Shown: positions 1 to 8,526 of the stretch, piece after piece | Position numbering within the stretch: the stretch's first letter is position 1 | Layout: the number at the start of each line of letters is the position of its first letter | Assembly (NCBI GenBank): GCA_003452935.1 | Contig: DMMY01000011.1 | Coordinates: 107,136-171,135 of the forward strand | Direction of reading: 5' to 3' | Length of the DNA stretch: 64,000 nt | Origin: Elusimicrobiota bacterium | GTDB taxonomy: Bacteria > Elusimicrobiota > Elusimicrobia > UBA1565 > UBA9628 | Program-made: the position numbers and the translations under genes | Notes under the pieces: model-generated | The model's database searches: none | The model's input: the letters and a program-made list of their open reading frames with translations, nothing else | Told to the model about the DNA's origin: nothing

Positions 1-968
1 AAGAATTGGGGAGGGGCGGGCACATTCTCGCCGGAACTAAAGGAACCAGCCGACCCGCTTGCGGATTGCGCCTCTTGGGCCTGGCGGGCCTCCAGATCAG
101 ACAGGCGCTGGCTAATAGATTGAAACTGCTCAACAAGTTCCCCGCTTAAGAGTTGGGGAGGAGCGGGCGCATTTGCGCCTGGACTAGAGGAACCAGCCGA
201 CCCGCTCGCGGATTGCGCCTCCTGGGTCTGACGGGTCTCCAGCTCGGAGATGCGCTGTCTAATAGACTGAAACTGTTCAACAAGCTCACTGGCCCAGGAC
301 GGAGGAAGCTGCGGCGCCTTGACGCCGGGCTTCAAGGGGCCGGCAGGTTCTATAGCGGGCTGCGCCTCCTGGCCCACGCGCTCCTCCAATTCCGACAGGC
401 GTCTAACGAGGCCCTGGATCTGCTCGGCAACTTCCTTGCCCAAGGCCTGGGAATGCTGCGAAGCATTTTCGCCGGACTTGAAGGGGCTGGCGGACTCTCT
501 CGCGGACCGCGCCTCGCGGACCTCCAAACCGACCAAGCGCTGGCCGATGCCATGAATCTGCTCGGCCAGATCTTTCACGCATTTCTGCGTAGCTCCGAGC
601 TCCTGTCGGGTCGAATCATCGGCAGGCGGGATCGGGGGGGGCATGCTCTTGGCGCCGCTTGAGAAAAATTTTCCAACCAAGGCATCCGCGGGAACCTGAT
701 CCGAAAATGCCAGGCTGTCGTTATGCAGGCATTCCAGATTGCCGAAGCCCTGGTCCGCAAACACATCCTCGCCAAGGCGCATGGAGGATTTCACGCAGAT
801 TCCCGCTAGTTCAGGGACGTCTTCCACGCATTTCCATTGAATATCGCCCCCCCCGCCGCTATCCTCGGGGCAGACCAGGGTGTCGGGATGCAGGCCAACG
901 GTCATGCCCAAGTCTTCTTTTGTCAGCGGCCCCAGAATCCGGGCATCCTTGTATATCCAATATCTCAT
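1..968 (-). CDS. GYF-domain protein with coiled-coil repeats (partial)
   Basis: The reading frame stays open to the window edge, so the C-terminus is missing (at least 322 residues seen). The N-terminus reads RYWIYKDARILGPLTKED, then HPDTLVCPED and a QWK..EDVPEL segment. This is the pattern of GYF_2 domains, predicted peptide-binding modules. After about residue 110 come roughly 50-residue units that each hold a heptad-like helix (for example ELVEQFQSIRQRISELE) followed by a Ser/Gly/Pro-rich linker. The two units nearest the edge are almost identical; the two before are diverged. I chose ATG at 968. A TTG 21 nt upstream, with a G-rich stretch ahead of it, is possible. The function is unknown; a scaffold or adaptor role is inferred. 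The plus-strand frames here are shadows. Confidence 0.75.
   Translation of the reverse strand, partial: MRYWIYKDARILGPLTKEDLGMTVGLHPDTLVCPEDSGGGGDIQWKCVEDVPELAGICVKSSMRLGEDVFADQGFGNLECLHNDSLAFSDQVPADALVGKFFSSGAKSMPPPIPPADDSTRQELGATQKCVKDLAEQIHGIGQRLVGLEVREARSARESASPFKSGENASQHSQALGKEVAEQIQGLVRRLSELEERVGQEAQPAIEPAGPLKPGVKAPQLPPSWASELVEQFQSIRQRISELETRQTQEAQSASGSAGSSSPGANAPAPPQLLSGELVEQFQSISQRLSDLEARQAQEAQSASGSAGSFSSGENVPAPPQF
4..297 (-). repeat. 147-bp tandem repeat in GYF protein gene
   Basis: Two adjacent copies, about 4-150 and 151-297, have a 147-bp period, which is exactly 49 codons, so the frame is kept. They share long identical stretches such as GGAACCAGCCGACCCGCT. The coding strand is minus. 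Two older, diverged units lie upstream in the protein (about 298-600). The array may continue beyond the window edge. Confidence 0.85.
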
Positions 969-1021
969 ATAGCTGGCGAACTGCTCCAAGGATACCCCCG
1001 CGGTGTTACATTTTCAATACG

Positions 1022-1049
1022 AAAAAAGGCCCTCCCTTGCGGGAGGGCC
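1022..1049 (-). terminator. Rho-independent terminator of dksA-like gene
   Basis: GGCCCTCCC (1028-1036), loop TTGC, GGGAGGGCC (1041-1049) form a perfect 9-bp GC-rich stem. On the minus strand the stem is followed by six T residues (AAAAAA at 1022-1027 on plus). It lies 27 bp after the dksA-like stop codon and before the GYF gene. Confidence 0.9.
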
Positions 1050-1075
1050 GGCGCAGCGGCGGTAAAACCGGAAAC

Positions 1076-1543
1076 TCAGACTTCCCGGCCGGAATCCTCG
1101 CCCACGCCGCGAAAGTCAGCCACGGGCTCGGCGAGTTCCGGAGCGCTTTCCGCGGAACTTTGGCAGCTGATGCAATAGCGGGCGAAAGGCAGGGCTTCCA
1201 GACGGAGTTTGGGGATAGGCTTACGGCAGGACTCGCAAGCGCCGTAGGTCCCCTTGTCGATCTTGCGCAAGGCCGCCTCAATGTGGTCCAGGGTCATGCG
1301 CTCGTTGTCGGAAAGCTCAAAAAGAAGCTCTTTCTCGATGGACTGACTGGCCTTGTCCGCGTCGTCGCCCGTATCCTGTTCCGCGCTTTCCTCAAGCTGT
1401 TGGGTACGCACGGTCCTGATCAAATCGTCGCGCATCTCCATAAGCTTCTTCTTGATGCCGCCGAGCTTTCCGGACGCGACCGCAGCGGAGGCTTTTATCG
1501 CCTCCGACTTTCGCGGCATGATCTTTTCCGTCTTCCTTTTCAT
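1076..1543 (-). CDS. DksA/TraR-family zinc-finger transcription factor
   Basis: A protein of 155 residues in the DksA/TraR family, which binds the RNA polymerase secondary channel and adjusts initiation, often with ppGpp. A long N-terminal helix region holds the tip motif DDADKA, which fits the DxxDxA signature needed for DksA activity. The C-terminal zinc finger has all four cysteines (CESC and CISC) around KPIPKLRLEALPFARY. ATG 1543 is preferred: AGAGGG lies 7 nt upstream; a TTG 6 nt further upstream is less likely. It has its own promoter and terminator, so it is probably monocistronic. A DksA-like paralogue rather than the orthologue is possible. Confidence 0.9.
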   Translation of the reverse strand: MKRKTEKIMPRKSEAIKASAAVASGKLGGIKKKLMEMRDDLIRTVRTQQLEESAEQDTGDDADKASQSIEKELLFELSDNERMTLDHIEAALRKIDKGTYGACESCRKPIPKLRLEALPFARYCISCQSSAESAPELAEPVADFRGVGEDSGREV

Positions 1544-1577
1544 GGCCAAGCCCTCTCAGGTCCGAGAAATGTCACAT

Positions 1578-1605
1578 AGTATATCGTTTCTCGTCTTTTG
1601 CGCAA
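1578..1605 (-). promoter_or_regulatory. Predicted sigma70-type promoter of dksA-like gene
   Basis: Reading the minus strand, TTGCGC (1605-1600) and TATACT (1583-1578) are separated by 16 bp. The start would fall near 1571, giving a leader of about 28 nt that carries the AGAGGG ribosome site. Confidence 0.6.
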
Positions 1606-1634
1606 GACCCATTGAGGGCCTAGCGCGGCCGATG

Positions 1635-3098
1635 CTAAACGAGCCCGGCGGCGATTTTGCGCAAGCGTCCCACGACGACATCCCGCCCCAAAAGCTCCAG
1701 CATAAGGAAAAGCGTGGGGCCTTCGGTGCGGCCGGAAACCGCGGCGCGCAAAGGGTGAAAAACTTGCCCGGGCTTGAGGCCGCGCTCGGCGCAAAACTGC
1801 CGGATCGCGCCCTCAAGCGATTTATCCTCATAGGGGTCATGTCTCTCCAACAGCTCGGCGAGGCCTGAAAGTATCTCCCTCACGCCAACCGCGCGCAAGA
1901 CCTTGTCCCGGGCCTGCGCGGTCAGTTCCGTTTCCCGATAAAAAAAATCCAACCGCTCCGGCACGTCCTTAAGCAGCTTGAATTTCTCCTGTTCCATGGC
2001 CACCACGCGCTCCAAAGGCGGCCCCTGCCGTGCCGACGACAAGCCCGCGGCCTCTAAAAACGGCTCGGCGCGCGCGATAAGTTCCGACACGGGGAGATGG
2101 CGCATATACTCGCCGTTCATCCAGGTCAGCTTGACCGGGTCAAAAGTGGCTGGATTCTTCTGGCAGCCGGACAAATCGAATGCCCGGATAAGCTCCGCAG
2201 GCGTGAAAAGCTGACGAGAATCGCTCGTGGACCAGCCCAGCAGCGCCAAATAGTTGCGCAGGGCCTCGGCCAGGAAACCCTGATCCCGGTATTCCAGGAC
2301 CGACGTGGCGCCGTGGCGTTTGGAAAGCTTGGTCCCGTCCGGACCCATGATCATGGACAGATGCGCGAACTTCGGGGGCTCCCAGCCCAAAGCCCGATAT
2401 ATCTGCATCTGCGCCGGGGTGTTGGAGAGGTGCTCGTCGCCGCGGATGACGTGGCTGATGCGCATGAGGTGGTCATCGACCACGCAGGCGAAATTATAGG
2501 TGGGCCCCCCCGTGGTCTTCTGGATGACCAGGTCCTGCTGCAGGCGGTTCTCGAAGCTAACCTCGCCGCGGATGATATCCGGGACCATGGTCGCTCCCTC
2601 GTCGGGCATATGAAACCGCACCGCCGGCCTGCGTCCCGCAGCCTCGTGGTCCTTCTTCTGCCGATCGGTCAAAGAGCGGCAGCGTCCGTCGTAGGAAGCG
2701 CGGTTTTCTTTTTGGGCCTCGCGCCGTATCGCCTCGAGTTCATCCTTGGTGCAGTAGCAGTGATAAGCCTTGCCCTCTTGCAAAAGTCGCTGCACATGCT
2801 GCTGATAAAGGGGCAGCCTCTTCATTTGGTAATAGGAGCCAAAAGAGCCGGTCTCCCTATCGAGGTCCACCGGCCCCTCGTCCCACTCCAGTCCGAGCCA
2901 GCCAATGGAGTCGAGGATGGCGGTCACGGATTCCTCGGTCGAGCGCACCTCATCCGTGTCTTCGATGCGTAGGATGAACTTGCCTCCATGATGGCGCGCG
3001 AAAAGCCAATTATAAAGGGTGGTGCGCGCCCCGCCGATATGAAGGAATCCGGTCGGAGAAGGGGCGAATCGGGTGCGAATCTCTTGATTATCGGTCAT
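1635..3098 (-). CDS. gltX: Glutamyl-tRNA synthetase
   Basis: Class I synthetase of 487 residues that charges tRNA-Glu. The N-terminus has the HIGH-type motif as HIGG (residues 20-23, after RFAPSPTGFL), and the KMSKS-type loop reads KLSKRHG near residue 255. A CYC pair followed by YDGRC resembles the zinc site of bacterial GluRS. The length is normal. Its ATG overlaps the recN TGA (ATGA, 3095-3098), so it is the last gene of a comEC-nadK-recN-gltX run. A separate GlnRS is also present in the window, so misacylation of tRNA-Gln by this enzyme is not required, though it cannot be excluded. Confidence 0.97.
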   Translation of the reverse strand: MTDNQEIRTRFAPSPTGFLHIGGARTTLYNWLFARHHGGKFILRIEDTDEVRSTEESVTAILDSIGWLGLEWDEGPVDLDRETGSFGSYYQMKRLPLYQQHVQRLLQEGKAYHCYCTKDELEAIRREAQKENRASYDGRCRSLTDRQKKDHEAAGRRPAVRFHMPDEGATMVPDIIRGEVSFENRLQQDLVIQKTTGGPTYNFACVVDDHLMRISHVIRGDEHLSNTPAQMQIYRALGWEPPKFAHLSMIMGPDGTKLSKRHGATSVLEYRDQGFLAEALRNYLALLGWSTSDSRQLFTPAELIRAFDLSGCQKNPATFDPVKLTWMNGEYMRHLPVSELIARAEPFLEAAGLSSARQGPPLERVVAMEQEKFKLLKDVPERLDFFYRETELTAQARDKVLRAVGVREILSGLAELLERHDPYEDKSLEGAIRQFCAERGLKPGQVFHPLRAAVSGRTEGPTLFLMLELLGRDVVVGRLRKIAAGLV

Positions 3099-4753
3099 AG
3101 ATTTGAACTCTCCAGAAGTTCCTGAGCATGGCGGCGGCTGGCGTCGGTGGCGGCGCGGCCCCCGAGAAGCTGGGCCACGGTCTCCAGGCGCCGGTCACCG
3201 TCAAGGCGTTCCACGCGCACCACGGTGCGGCCGCAGACGCTGGCCTTGGCCACGTGAAAATGAGCGGCCCCGAAGCAGGCCACTTGCGCCAGGTGCGTCA
3301 CGCACAACAATTGATGCCGCCGGCCCAAGCCCGCCAGCCTCTCTCCCACGCAGCGCGCCACGGCCCCGCCGATGCCCGCGTCGATCTCATCGAACACCAG
3401 GATCGCCACGCGATCGGCGCCGGCAAACACGGTCTTCAAGGCCAGCATCACCCGGGAAAGCTCTCCGCCCGAGGCGATGGAACGCAGAGGCTTGAGCGGC
3501 TCGCCCGGATTGGGCGCCAGCAAAAACTCGACTTCGTCGCCGCCGACGGGGCCGCAGCGTCCAGCCTCGAACTCGACGCTCACCGACAAAAGCGCCTGGG
3601 GCATGCCCAGGTCCTTGAGCTCCTTGAGCAGAGCCGCCTCGAGCCTGCGGGCCGCGCCAACGCGCTGCTTATGGATGCGGCCGGCCGCGGCTTCCAGTTT
3701 CCGGCGCGAGGCTTCCCGGGCGGCCTCCAACTCGCAGATGCGCTTCTGAGAGTTTTCCAAGCGCTCAATCTCGCCGGCCAGCTCGTCGCGCCGAACGAGA
3801 ATTTCGCCGAGGGTGGCTCCATATTTCTTTTTCAGCCGGGCCAACTCGTCCTGACGGCGTATCAAAGCGTCGAGCCGGTCCGGGTCGGCCTCCACCCGGC
3901 CGCGCAAATCGGCCAAGCGCCGGGCCGCATCCTCGACCGCGACGCGCGCCGCAAGCACCCCGTCGCGAACCTCGCCCAAGGATTCATCGTAGCGCGACAG
4001 ATCCTCCAGAGCCCGCTCGGCCTGCCGCAAGTCCTCCAGAGCCGAGCCTTCCCCTTCGTAGAGCGCGCCGTAGGCGCTCTCGGCCAAGGTCCTCACCCTA
4101 TCCGCGTTCTTCAGGAGCGGCAAATCCGATTCGATCTCGCCCTCTTCCTCGACCCTCAACTTGGCCGCGTCTATTTCGGACAGCTGAAAACGATCGAATT
4201 CGATGCGCTGAAGGCGCTCGGAATCCGACATGCGCGCGGATTCCAACTCCGCGGCCACCCGGAGCCAATCGCGGTGCAGGGCCGAGAGCTCGGAGCGCTT
4301 GGCGGCCAGACCGGCGAACGCGTCCAAAGCTTCCAACTGGGCCGTCGGCTTGAGCAGGGTCTGATGCTCATGCTGGCCGTGAAAATCCAGCAGGCCTTCG
4401 CCCCAAGCGGCCAAGACCGAGACCTGGGCCGGACGTCCGTTGACGCTGGCCCGGGATTTGCCCGCGGCGTCGAGTTCCCGTCGCACGCAAACAGGCCCGG
4501 CTCCGATCTTGAATTGGGAACGCATTTGCGCCGGGAAATCTCCGGGATCGAAGCGGCCCTCGACGCTGAGGCGCTCCGCGCCGTGGCGCAGCCAAGAAGT
4601 GGAAGCCCGAGAACCGAGGAGAAAGCCCAAGGCTTCGATGAGGATGGACTTGCCGGCTCCGGTCTCGCCCGTGAAAACGTTGAGACCCGGCTGCGGCTCC
4701 AAGCGCAGCTCTGAGATAACGGCGAAATCGCGGACCGACAGCGCCCTGAGCAT
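3095..4753 (-). CDS. recN: DNA repair protein RecN
   Basis: SMC-like ATPase of 552 residues that acts in double-strand-break repair. It starts MLRALSVRDFAVI, followed by the Walker A GETGAGKS near residue 31. A long central coiled coil, the SGGELSRVMLALK signature and the Walker B region VFDEIDAGIGG follow. An upstream in-frame extension to 4903 runs inside nadK and looks artefactual; ATG 4753 lies 7 bp after the nadK stop and has GGCGG just upstream. It overlaps gltX by 4 bp. Confidence 0.95.
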   Translation of the reverse strand: MLRALSVRDFAVISELRLEPQPGLNVFTGETGAGKSILIEALGFLLGSRASTSWLRHGAERLSVEGRFDPGDFPAQMRSQFKIGAGPVCVRRELDAAGKSRASVNGRPAQVSVLAAWGEGLLDFHGQHEHQTLLKPTAQLEALDAFAGLAAKRSELSALHRDWLRVAAELESARMSDSERLQRIEFDRFQLSEIDAAKLRVEEEGEIESDLPLLKNADRVRTLAESAYGALYEGEGSALEDLRQAERALEDLSRYDESLGEVRDGVLAARVAVEDAARRLADLRGRVEADPDRLDALIRRQDELARLKKKYGATLGEILVRRDELAGEIERLENSQKRICELEAAREASRRKLEAAAGRIHKQRVGAARRLEAALLKELKDLGMPQALLSVSVEFEAGRCGPVGGDEVEFLLAPNPGEPLKPLRSIASGGELSRVMLALKTVFAGADRVAILVFDEIDAGIGGAVARCVGERLAGLGRRHQLLCVTHLAQVACFGAAHFHVAKASVCGRTVVRVERLDGDRRLETVAQLLGGRAATDASRRHAQELLESSNL

Positions 4754-4760
4754 GGACCGC

Positions 4761-5624
4761 CTACATCTCGCCCCAACGCAGCTTCTTGCGCAGGACCTCG
4801 AAATAGGAATGCCGCGGATCCAAGACCAGGCGGAAAGGCTTGTCGTAGCGGCCGACGCGCACCTCGTCCGCCAAGCGCAACGCGCAGCCCTTCTGGCCGT
4901 CAAGCGACATAAAGACCCGGGGCACTTCCTTGGGGTGACGGGCGGCCAAGCCCACGGTAAAGGGGCTGCCGGCCGAAACCACGAGAGGCCGCTGGGTCAG
5001 AGCGTGGGGGCAGATGGGCGCGATCAAGAACACGTCGAGGCCGGGGTCCACGATAGGACCCGAGGCCGCCAGCGCGTACGCGGTAGAGCCCGTGGGGGTC
5101 GAGACGATGAGGCCGTCGCCGAAGTATTCGGCCACGAACCGGGCTCCGGAACGGGCCCGCAGCAGGATCGCCCGGGCCTGCTCGCCGCAGCGGATGACGC
5201 AGTCGTTGAGGGCCAGGGCCGGGCCGAAGACCCGCTTGCCGCCCCGGCTGACCTCCACGGAAATCATCCAACGCTCTTCGATAAGGAAGCGGCCGGCAAG
5301 GACTTCCCGCCAATTGGAGCGAAAACCGGAGAGGTCCGTTCCGGAGAGAAAGCCTAAATGCCCGTAGTTGATGCCGAGCAGAGGGACCGAATAGGGCGCC
5401 AGGATCCGCGCCGCGCGCAGCATGGTGCCGTCTCCGCCCAAGGCCACGGCCAAGTCCGCGCGCGACAACGGCTCGCGGGAGGACTCATCGCGGCACACCG
5501 CGACCCGCACGCCGCCCCGGCGCAGAAGCGCCATGACCTCCTTGGCCATCCGGCGGGCCTCGGGCTTGGTCTCGTTGAGAAAGACGGCCACGGACCGGAT
5601 CAGCTGGCTCGTCGTTTGAGGCAT
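4761..5624 (-). CDS. nadK: NAD kinase
   Basis: Makes NADP from NAD by ATP- or polyphosphate-dependent phosphorylation. The GGDGT motif is present (VALGGDGTMLRAA), as are NYGHLGFL, the ND pair (LNDCVIR) and the TPTGSTAYALAASGP loop, all typical of the family. I chose ATG 5624 (287 residues) because AGGTGA lies 5 nt upstream, overlapping the stop codon of the comEC-like gene. A GTG at 5633 giving a GTGA overlap is the alternative. It is followed at once by recN. Confidence 0.95.
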   Translation of the reverse strand: MPQTTSQLIRSVAVFLNETKPEARRMAKEVMALLRRGGVRVAVCRDESSREPLSRADLAVALGGDGTMLRAARILAPYSVPLLGINYGHLGFLSGTDLSGFRSNWREVLAGRFLIEERWMISVEVSRGGKRVFGPALALNDCVIRCGEQARAILLRARSGARFVAEYFGDGLIVSTPTGSTAYALAASGPIVDPGLDVFLIAPICPHALTQRPLVVSAGSPFTVGLAARHPKEVPRVFMSLDGQKGCALRLADEVRVGRYDKPFRLVLDPRHSYFEVLRKKLRWGEM

Positions 5625-5629
5625 GATCG

Positions 5630-7447
5630 TCACCTGATCTCGGCGCGGTCGCCGTCGGTCTCGATTTCGACGGCGCCGCGCTTGAGAAGTCCGGGAATTA
5701 TACTATATTGCGCCTCCCCCCTCAGGACGCGCGTGCCCTCGGGCCGGCCGAACTCGAAGCATACCTTCCCCTGCCGCAGCCGCCAAGGCGCTTGAACCCA
5801 GGCAGCCTCGCGCAAGACCAGGCCGCGGCGCAGCCTCCGCCAGGCCCGCCGGGGCATGGGCCGGGTGAGCACGACCTTGTCAAGACTCATCACGCCGCGG
5901 GCCCGCAAGGTCTTGAGCACCGCGGCGACCTTGGTTCCCGGATCCACGAGCCAGGCCCTGCCGTCCGCGAACCTCACCAGGGCCGGATTTCCGGGCGGCA
6001 GGCGCAGCAATAGGACGCTTGCCGCCGGCCTCCTCCAGAAGGCCGCGGCCGCGGAGCCGGTCCACAACACGCCGCCGGCCAGGGCCAAGGCCAATGAGAC
6101 TCGCCATTTCGGCAATATCAGGACGGAGAACACGAGGTCGTAATAGACGATGACCTCTGTCAGGCTCATGGGCGCGAGGTCGACGGCCGCGCCCGGCAAG
6201 GAGGAGAATAGCTGGCAGACGCGCACGAAAAGCCGCGCCAACGCCGACAGACATCCGCCCAGACAGGGTTGCGCGGCCGTGCTGCACGAACCGATGAACC
6301 AGGCGCCAAACCCCGCGGCCATCATCAGGCCCGAGGACGGAACCAGGACCATATTGGCCAAAACGCCGATAAGCGAGCCCCGGCCGAAAATATTGGCGAA
6401 AATGGGCCACAGCATGACCTGGACCAGGACGCTGACCGCGGCCACGCACATAAGCGAGCGCAGCCAGCGCGGCGCCCCGGGCCAGAGTTTCTGGATCCGG
6501 GGCATGGCCAGGACCAACCCGATGACCGCGGCATAGGTCATCTGGAATCCCGCGCCAAAAAGCTCGCGCGGCTCCCAGATCAGGGTCACCAAGGCCGCCA
6601 GGCACATGGCCTGAAACGCCCCCGAGTCGCGGCCCGCTAATTGGCACGCGCCCAAAGCCGCGGCAGCCCAAAAAGCCCGGGTATAAGGCGCGTCAGCTCC
6701 CACCATGAGGGTATAGAAGCCGCCGACCAGCATGGCCAAGGCGAAGCGCTGCCCCGGGTAGAATCCAAGGCGTAAAGCGACGGCGAAGACGGCCAGCATG
6801 ACGAAGGCGACCTTGGCTCCCGAGGGCACCAGGAGGTGCATGGCTCCCGCGTCGGCCACGGCCCGGTTCCAGTCCCGGCGCAATGGTCCCTTAAAGCCGA
6901 GAAGCAATCCGGAAAAGACTCGGGCTTCGTCTTGAGGCAGCGTTTTTCGCAGAAAGGTTTCCAAGGATTGGCGGGCGCCTTCGGCCCAGGCCTTGGCAAG
7001 CCAGGGCTTGGACACGCGCCCGGTGACGCGCAGGGATTCAACGCTCATGATCCAGGAAGTTCCCCGGTCATGGAGGAATGCTTTTTCATCGAACTCTCCC
7101 GGGTTTCGCGCCGGCCGGGGCAGGCGCAAGCGGCCTACAAGCTCCACGGGCATGCCCGGCCTGAGGTCGCGATCGGCGGGGCCGCGCGGAAGATACGCGA
7201 TTAATTTTTGGTCGAACGGCCGGCCGCGCAGACTCTCGGCCTGAACGAAGACCTTGGCCCCGCGGGAGTCTTCCTTTAGAGGCGAGACCACGCGGCCGGA
7301 CACCACAACGCCCGGCATATAACGGAAGCGCAGAAGGTCCTCCGGCGGATCGGCGCGGAAGAAGCCGCGGCTGTGCAGCGCCGCGAGGATCGCCATATAA
7401 GCCGCCAGGCACAAGAAAAGGGGGCGGCGAAAATAAGAAAGGGGCAC
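5630..7447 (-). CDS. ComEC/Rec2-like membrane protein, degenerate nuclease domain
   Basis: A 605-residue polytopic protein in the ComEC/Rec2 family, which forms the inner-membrane DNA-uptake channel. The order is N-terminal TM segments, a DUF4131-like soluble part (GVVVSGRVVSP..), then the multi-TM Competence domain, and a C-terminal metallo-beta-lactamase-like part. The usual HLLAISGLHV motif reads HLLVPSGAKV. In the C-terminal part the normal DVGQGD is replaced by LRLPPGN, and the THPHADH metal ligands read TRPMPRRAW, so nuclease activity is unlikely. GTG 7447 is the start, with an AT-rich TATAAA-like element directly upstream. First gene of a run with nadK, recN and gltX. Confidence 0.85.
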   Translation of the reverse strand: MPLSYFRRPLFLCLAAYMAILAALHSRGFFRADPPEDLLRFRYMPGVVVSGRVVSPLKEDSRGAKVFVQAESLRGRPFDQKLIAYLPRGPADRDLRPGMPVELVGRLRLPRPARNPGEFDEKAFLHDRGTSWIMSVESLRVTGRVSKPWLAKAWAEGARQSLETFLRKTLPQDEARVFSGLLLGFKGPLRRDWNRAVADAGAMHLLVPSGAKVAFVMLAVFAVALRLGFYPGQRFALAMLVGGFYTLMVGADAPYTRAFWAAAALGACQLAGRDSGAFQAMCLAALVTLIWEPRELFGAGFQMTYAAVIGLVLAMPRIQKLWPGAPRWLRSLMCVAAVSVLVQVMLWPIFANIFGRGSLIGVLANMVLVPSSGLMMAAGFGAWFIGSCSTAAQPCLGGCLSALARLFVRVCQLFSSLPGAAVDLAPMSLTEVIVYYDLVFSVLILPKWRVSLALALAGGVLWTGSAAAAFWRRPAASVLLLRLPPGNPALVRFADGRAWLVDPGTKVAAVLKTLRARGVMSLDKVVLTRPMPRRAWRRLRRGLVLREAAWVQAPWRLRQGKVCFEFGRPEGTRVLRGEAQYSIIPGLLKRGAVEIETDGDRAEIR

Positions 7448-7504
7448 ATTTATATACGAGCCGGGAGGCCCTCGAGTTCCATTTCATGCGCGAAAAAAGG
7501 TCGC

Positions 7505-7510
7505 TATAAT
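7505..7510 (+). promoter_or_regulatory. -10 box (TATAAT)
   Basis: A perfect TATAAT with a weak TTTCAT 17 bp upstream (7482-7487). The transcription start would fall at about 7517, at the first base of a 25-codon ORF and about 85 nt before the hydrolase gene. Confidence 0.55.
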
Positions 7511-7516
7511 AGGATC

Positions 7517-7594
7517 ATGCGAGGCCGTCGCATTTCCCGGAAATGGCTCATGCCGGGTTCTCTCGCGTTGACCAAAACCGTCGCGCCACTATAA
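7517..7594 (+). CDS. Possible 25-codon leader ORF
   Basis: ATG 7517 to TAA 7592-7594 encodes 25 residues, basic at the N-terminus (MRGRRISRKW). It begins only 6 nt after a perfect -10 box and ends 6 nt before the hydrolase ATG. The hydrolase has no obvious ribosome site of its own, so coupling from this ORF is conceivable. No family is recognised and it may be chance. Confidence 0.25.
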   Translation: MRGRRISRKWLMPGSLALTKTVAPL

Positions 7595-7600
7595 ACAACA

Positions 7601-8485
7601 ATGCAAAACGATCTCAGCCGACTGTTTTTGTCCATTCACGCCCAGGTGCGCCAAGGTCTGGCCGGACCAGTCCCGGCGCAAGCCGCCGCCTTCAAGTACC
7701 TTTTTGTGCGCGGCTTCATGGGCAATCACATCAACGATTACCTGGAGCACAACATCGAGCGCTTCAAGGACTTGGGCCTGGATGCCGGATTCGTGAAAAT
7801 CGCGAGCGAGGGCGACCGTCCGGGAAATCTCGCCAAGATCGGCGCCGCGGTCCTCGCGTCGGACAAGCCCGTGATTCTCATCGGCCACAGCCGGGGCGGC
7901 AACCTCGTACATGACTGGTATCGACTCGCCGCTCCGGCAGAGAAGGCCAAGACCGCCAAACTCGTTTTACTGCAAGCTCCGCTGGCCGGCTCGCCCGTGG
8001 CAGACTTCGTGCTGGGTCATTGGAGTTTGCGTTCCCTGGCCCGTGCTCTAGGCTGGCTCCCTCATTGGGGCGATGTCCAGGAGAGCATCCGCGAACTGTC
8101 CACGGCCGGCAGACAACAGACGCTGGCCCGGATGCCCGCCCTGGAACCGGCCGACCTCGATAAAATCTACGTCATCTACTCCGCTTTCAATCCCGACCTC
8201 AAAACTCCTTGGCATCGCGACATGCGGCAATTCTGCAAGATCATTTCCCAACGCTCCAAGCGATCCAGCGACGGACTAACGAGCGTCGACTCCGCTCAGG
8301 TCCCGGGCGCGCACAATATCTGCCTGCAAGGCCTAGACCACGAGGACACCGTCATCCAGGATGCCGGGTGGCTTAAGCGGCTCATGGGCAGCCGGCCCAA
8401 TCCTGCCTACCGCGCCGGCGACATAACGGAAACGATCCTGCGCTTGATATTACGGAATCCGCGCCACGAAAACGCGGCGCCATAG
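7601..8485 (+). CDS. Alpha/beta-hydrolase (lipase-like)
   Basis: A protein of 294 residues with the nucleophile elbow GHSRGG (near residue 98) in an IGHSRGGNLVHDWYRLA context, and YLFVRGFMGN before it, as in triacylglycerol-lipase or esterase-like folds. A late GAHNI..DHED segment may supply the catalytic histidine. There is no signal peptide, so it is probably cytosolic. An in-frame TAA at 7592 fixes the start at ATG 7601 or later. The substrate is unknown; peptidase or esterase roles are equally possible. Confidence 0.75.
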   Translation: MQNDLSRLFLSIHAQVRQGLAGPVPAQAAAFKYLFVRGFMGNHINDYLEHNIERFKDLGLDAGFVKIASEGDRPGNLAKIGAAVLASDKPVILIGHSRGGNLVHDWYRLAAPAEKAKTAKLVLLQAPLAGSPVADFVLGHWSLRSLARALGWLPHWGDVQESIRELSTAGRQQTLARMPALEPADLDKIYVIYSAFNPDLKTPWHRDMRQFCKIISQRSKRSSDGLTSVDSAQVPGAHNICLQGLDHEDTVIQDAGWLKRLMGSRPNPAYRAGDITETILRLILRNPRHENAAP

Positions 8486-8526
8486 GCCGCCAGGGTTTTA
8501 TTGCGCGTCCGTCAGGAAGGATCCGA

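Noticed and set aside
153..662. Plus-strand 169-residue frame
   Set aside because: It is the antisense shadow of the GYF-domain gene; the minus frame has a recognisable domain and heptad repeats.
4754..4903. N-terminal extension of RecN
   Set aside because: It lies wholly within nadK and is Arg/Ser-rich frame noise; RecN homology begins at MLRALSV.
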